DNA from: JBAYJT01 sp041664965
GTDB lineage: Bacteria; Pseudomonadota; Gammaproteobacteria; UBA9339
NCBI GenBank assembly: GCA_041664965.1
Contig: JBAYJT010000003.1
Coordinates: forward strand, 1-59,308
DNA length: 59,308 nt
Direction of reading: 5' to 3'
The position numbers were made by a program, and so were the translations under genes. Below are positions 57,014-59,308 of this stretch, piece after piece; the first letter of the stretch is position 1; each line of letters opens with the position of its first letter. The notes beneath the pieces are model-generated. The model was given only the letters and a program-made list of their open reading frames with translations, was not told where the DNA came from and searched no databases.

Positions 57014-57559
57014 TTGGAACAATTTCACGGTACAACGATTTTATCGGTACGACGTGCGGATAAAGTCGCAATTGGTGGCGATGGTCAAGTCTCATTAGGC
57101 GATACTATCGTTAAAGGTAATGCACGTAAAATTCGGCTGCTTTATCATGATACAGTTATAGTCGGTTTTGCTGGTGGTACGGCAGATGCTTTTACACTTC
57201 TAGATCTTTTTGAAGCTAAACTAGAGAAGCATCAAGGGCATTTAGTGCGCTCTGCTGTTGAGCTCGCCAAAGATTGGCGTACGGATAAAATGTTGCGGCG
57301 TTTAGAGGCCATGCTAGCGGTAGCTGACAAAAAAACTTCGCTTATGGTTACTGGTCTTGGTGATGTTATTGAGCCAGAAGGTGGAATTATGGCGATCGGT
57401 TCGGGTGGTAACTTTGCGCGTTCCGCAGCGTTGGCGCTTTTAGATAATACCAAATTAGATGCGCGTAGTATTGTGGAGAAGAGTTTGCGCATAGCTTCCG
57501 ACATTTGCGTCTACACTAATCACCATTTTACTATCGAAGAGTTAAAAACTAACAAGTAG
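57014..57559 (+). CDS. hslV: ATP-dependent protease subunit HslV
   Basis: HslV is the proteasome-like peptidase of HslUV. The 181-aa protein becomes active after removal of MEQFHG to expose Thr in TTILSVRR. It also has GGDGQVSLGDTIVKGNARK, VGFAGGTADAFTLLDLFEAK, LAKDWRTDKMLRRLEAML and CVYTNHHFTIEEL. TTG 57014 is chosen because AGGAG lies 7 bp upstream and MEQFHG matches homologues. ATG 56987 lies in the repeat arm. It is followed by hslU after 14 bp. Confidence 0.95.
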   Translation: MEQFHGTTILSVRRADKVAIGGDGQVSLGDTIVKGNARKIRLLYHDTVIVGFAGGTADAFTLLDLFEAKLEKHQGHLVRSAVELAKDWRTDKMLRRLEAMLAVADKKTSLMVTGLGDVIEPEGGIMAIGSGGNFARSAALALLDNTKLDARSIVEKSLRIASDICVYTNHHFTIEELKTNK

Positions 57560-57573
57560 CGAGTGTTTCTTTT

Positions 57574-58974
57574 ATGTTAGACTTGAATCAGATTGCTAAT
57601 CAGGAAAATCTTACACCAGATAAAATTGTCGAAGAGTTGGATCGTTATATTATTAGCCAAGATGCAGCCAAGCGCGCTGTAGCTATTGCGCTCAGAAACC
57701 GTTGGCGCAGACAGCAGGTTAGTGATGAGCTACGTAAAGAAATTAAGCCAAAAAATATTTTGTTTATAGGTCCAACTGGTTCTGGAAAAACAGAAATAGC
57801 TAGGCGTTTGGCGTCTTTTGTAGAGGCTCCATTTATTAAAGTTGAAGCTACTAAATTTACTGAAGTTGGTTATGTTGGACGCGATGTTGAATCTATTATT
57901 CGCGATTTAGTCGAAACAGCAGTTAAGAAAACTCGTGAAAGAGAAAAAATCAAAGTGAAGCAACGTGCCTTTGAGGCAGCTGTGGAGCGCGTTTTGGATG
58001 TTATGCTGCCAAAGTCTGTGAATAGCACACCTTTTGCTGCTGGTGCAGTCGCTATGAGTGAATCAGCTATTTCTCATCCACAAGAAGAAAACTCTACCAC
58101 ACGAGATATTTTTCGCAAAAAAATTCTAGAAGGTAGCTTAGACGACAGGCAGATTGAGATTGATACAAATATGCCAGGAGTTGGGGTGGAAATTATGACT
58201 CCACCTGGTATGGAGGAGATGACCAGTCAATTGCAGAGCATTTTTTCAAATTTAAGCGGGGCGCGTGTTAAAAAGAAAAAGATGCGCGTTAAAGAAGCTT
58301 TAAAGCAGCTTTCTGAAGATGAAGCGGCTTTGTTGGTTAATGAAGAAGCAATCAGAAAATCGGCTTTAGAAACCGTCGAACAACATGGTATTGTTTTTAT
58401 AGATGAAATTGACAAAATTACGGAACGGACGCATTCACACGTGGGCGGGCCTTCGCGCGAAGGAGTGCAACGTGATTTATTGCCTTTAGTAGAAGGGTGT
58501 ACTGTTTCAACTAAGTATGGCATGGTAAAAACCGACCATATTTTGTTTATAGCATCTGGTGCGTTTCACCTTTCTAAGCCTTCGGATTTAATTCCAGAGT
58601 TGCAAGGGCGTTTTCCGATTCGTGTTGAATTAAGTGCATTGACGGCGGATGACTTTATACGTATTTTAGTTGAGCCAAAAGCTTCTTTGACGGAACAATA
58701 CATTGCGCTATTGGGCGTAGAAGGTGTGGATTTAACGTTTACTGAAGACGGTTTGCGACGTGTTGCGGAAATCGCCTTTCAGGTTAATGAACGCACGGAA
58801 AATATTGGCGCGCGTAGGTTGCATACAATTTTGGAGCGTCTCCTAGAAGAAGTTTCTTTTAATGCACATAAGCTAAAGGCTAAGGGTAAAAAAATTGGCG
58901 TTGATGCATCTTATGTAAATAAACGCCTAAAGCATCTGGCTGATGACGAAGATTTAAGTAGGTCAATTTTGTAG
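57574..58974 (+). CDS. hslU: ATP-dependent protease ATPase subunit HslU
   Basis: HslU is the AAA+ unfoldase that feeds HslV. The 466-aa protein has the Walker A GPTGSGKTEIARRLASFVEA, GYVGRDVESIIRDLVETA (pore region), an I domain at about 140-245, Walker B FIDEIDKI, the arginine-finger region ELQGRFPIRVEL, and the C-terminal tail DEDLSRSIL that docks into HslV. It is full length and co-transcribed with hslV, with upp 9 bp downstream. Confidence 0.97.
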   Translation: MLDLNQIANQENLTPDKIVEELDRYIISQDAAKRAVAIALRNRWRRQQVSDELRKEIKPKNILFIGPTGSGKTEIARRLASFVEAPFIKVEATKFTEVGYVGRDVESIIRDLVETAVKKTREREKIKVKQRAFEAAVERVLDVMLPKSVNSTPFAAGAVAMSESAISHPQEENSTTRDIFRKKILEGSLDDRQIEIDTNMPGVGVEIMTPPGMEEMTSQLQSIFSNLSGARVKKKKMRVKEALKQLSEDEAALLVNEEAIRKSALETVEQHGIVFIDEIDKITERTHSHVGGPSREGVQRDLLPLVEGCTVSTKYGMVKTDHILFIASGAFHLSKPSDLIPELQGRFPIRVELSALTADDFIRILVEPKASLTEQYIALLGVEGVDLTFTEDGLRRVAEIAFQVNERTENIGARRLHTILERLLEEVSFNAHKLKAKGKKIGVDASYVNKRLKHLADDEDLSRSIL

Positions 58975-58983
58975 GATAAAATT

Positions 58984-59308
58984 ATGGCAATTCAAAAAAA
59001 TACTAAATTTCCCAATTTTTACGAAGTGCATCACCCCTTACTACAGCATAAATTATCAATGCTGAGGGATGAGAAGACTGATACTAAGGAATTTAAAGCT
59101 CTGGTGAATGAAATCACCTTGCTTATGGCTTATGAAGTGACTAAAGATTTGCCGACGAAAATGGCTATAGTAAAAACACCTTTGGCCAGTTGTGAAGTGC
59201 CTGTCTTAACAGGTAAAAAGCCAGTAATTTTGCCTATTCTTCGTGCTGGTATTGGTATGGTCGATGCTTTTTTGACACTCATGCCATCAGCTCGTGTGGC
59301 TCATATTG
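58984..59308 (+). CDS. upp: uracil phosphoribosyltransferase (partial, runs off the window)
   Basis: The first 108 codons are NTKFPNFYEVHHPLLQHKLS, MLRDEKTDTKEFKALVNEI, LLMAYEVTKDLP and PVILPILRAGIGMVDAFLTL, the conserved N-terminal half of Upp, which converts uracil and PRPP to UMP. It continues past the window end. It follows hslU closely and complements nucleoside import by nupC. Confidence 0.93.
   Translation, partial: MAIQKNTKFPNFYEVHHPLLQHKLSMLRDEKTDTKEFKALVNEITLLMAYEVTKDLPTKMAIVKTPLASCEVPVLTGKKPVILPILRAGIGMVDAFLTLMPSARVAHI

Overview
The window looks like chromosomal DNA of an AT-rich gammaproteobacterium with a host-associated lifestyle, most like the Legionellales (inference). The gene families point that way: AmpE, an argS / FtsN-like / hslV / hslU block, divergent ssb and uvrA, rpmH-rnpA-yidD-yidC, an EnhA-like lipoprotein, and several large eukaryote-like or low-complexity proteins of effector type. 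Housekeeping genes dominate, but many sit outside their usual operons (hrcA without dnaK, lpd without aceEF, mnmG far from mnmE), so the gene order is heavily reshuffled.

Layout. 1-6.5 kb: tRNA-Ser, BI-1 membrane protein, two L,D-transpeptidases, hrcA, a dihydrouridine synthase, a KilA-N phage-type gene, and tmRNA. 6.5-11 kb: a protein with three successive kinase-like domains, mnmG, tRNA-Phe. 11-18 kb: TPR protein, recO, RRM protein, nupC, rpmH, a fused rnpA-yidD, yidC, ampE. 18-30.6 kb: lpd, PNPOx-fold protein, dnaQ, psd, ferredoxin, a cyclic-nucleotide-domain/alpha-amylase fusion, a RelB/YafQ toxin-antitoxin pair, uvrB, a TPR-methyltransferase, a beta-phosphoglucomutase-like HAD, and a truncated AmrS radical SAM protein. 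30.6-34.5 kb: ORF6N protein, a broken DUF1016 nuclease, pilA and pilC, with a repeated hairpin element between them. 34.9-45.6 kb: TauE transporter, three long Pro/Ser-rich proteins without recognised domains (807, 1310 and 510 aa), mnmE. 45.7-59.3 kb: glmU, ssb, uvrA, a shortened CopG antitoxin, a MacA/glycosyltransferase/MacB-permease cluster, argS, a shortened FtsN-like protein, hslVU and the start of upp.

The intergenic DNA is the most unusual part. A ~50-bp element (about AAAACATGTCTACG, then GTTTTCTTTATAAATCAAT, then AGTTATATTTT) occurs at least 11 times in both orientations, often with AT-rich inverted arms built from ATTATGAATGATGAATTATG. These elements supply the stop codons of at least two shortened genes (amrS, ftsN-like). 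A different palindromic repeat lies inside the rnpA-yidD fusion, and a 154-bp IS903-type MITE with a 9-bp target duplication has landed in one copy of the composite element.

The two candidates I rate highest are: (1) the KilA-N gene and the ORF6N gene both carry perfect or near-perfect GGTC...GACC palindromes inside their coding sequence at an equivalent-looking peptide (V-x-x-C/F-D-Q/R-F), with a matching palindrome upstream of the ORF6N gene; (2) a set of effector-like genes sharing a promoter arrangement (TTAA[T/G], 10 bp, TG-N-TATA) and including a tri-kinase and a disordered protein with a consensus PCNA-interacting (PIP-box) peptide. No database search could be run; family names rest on reading the protein sequences.
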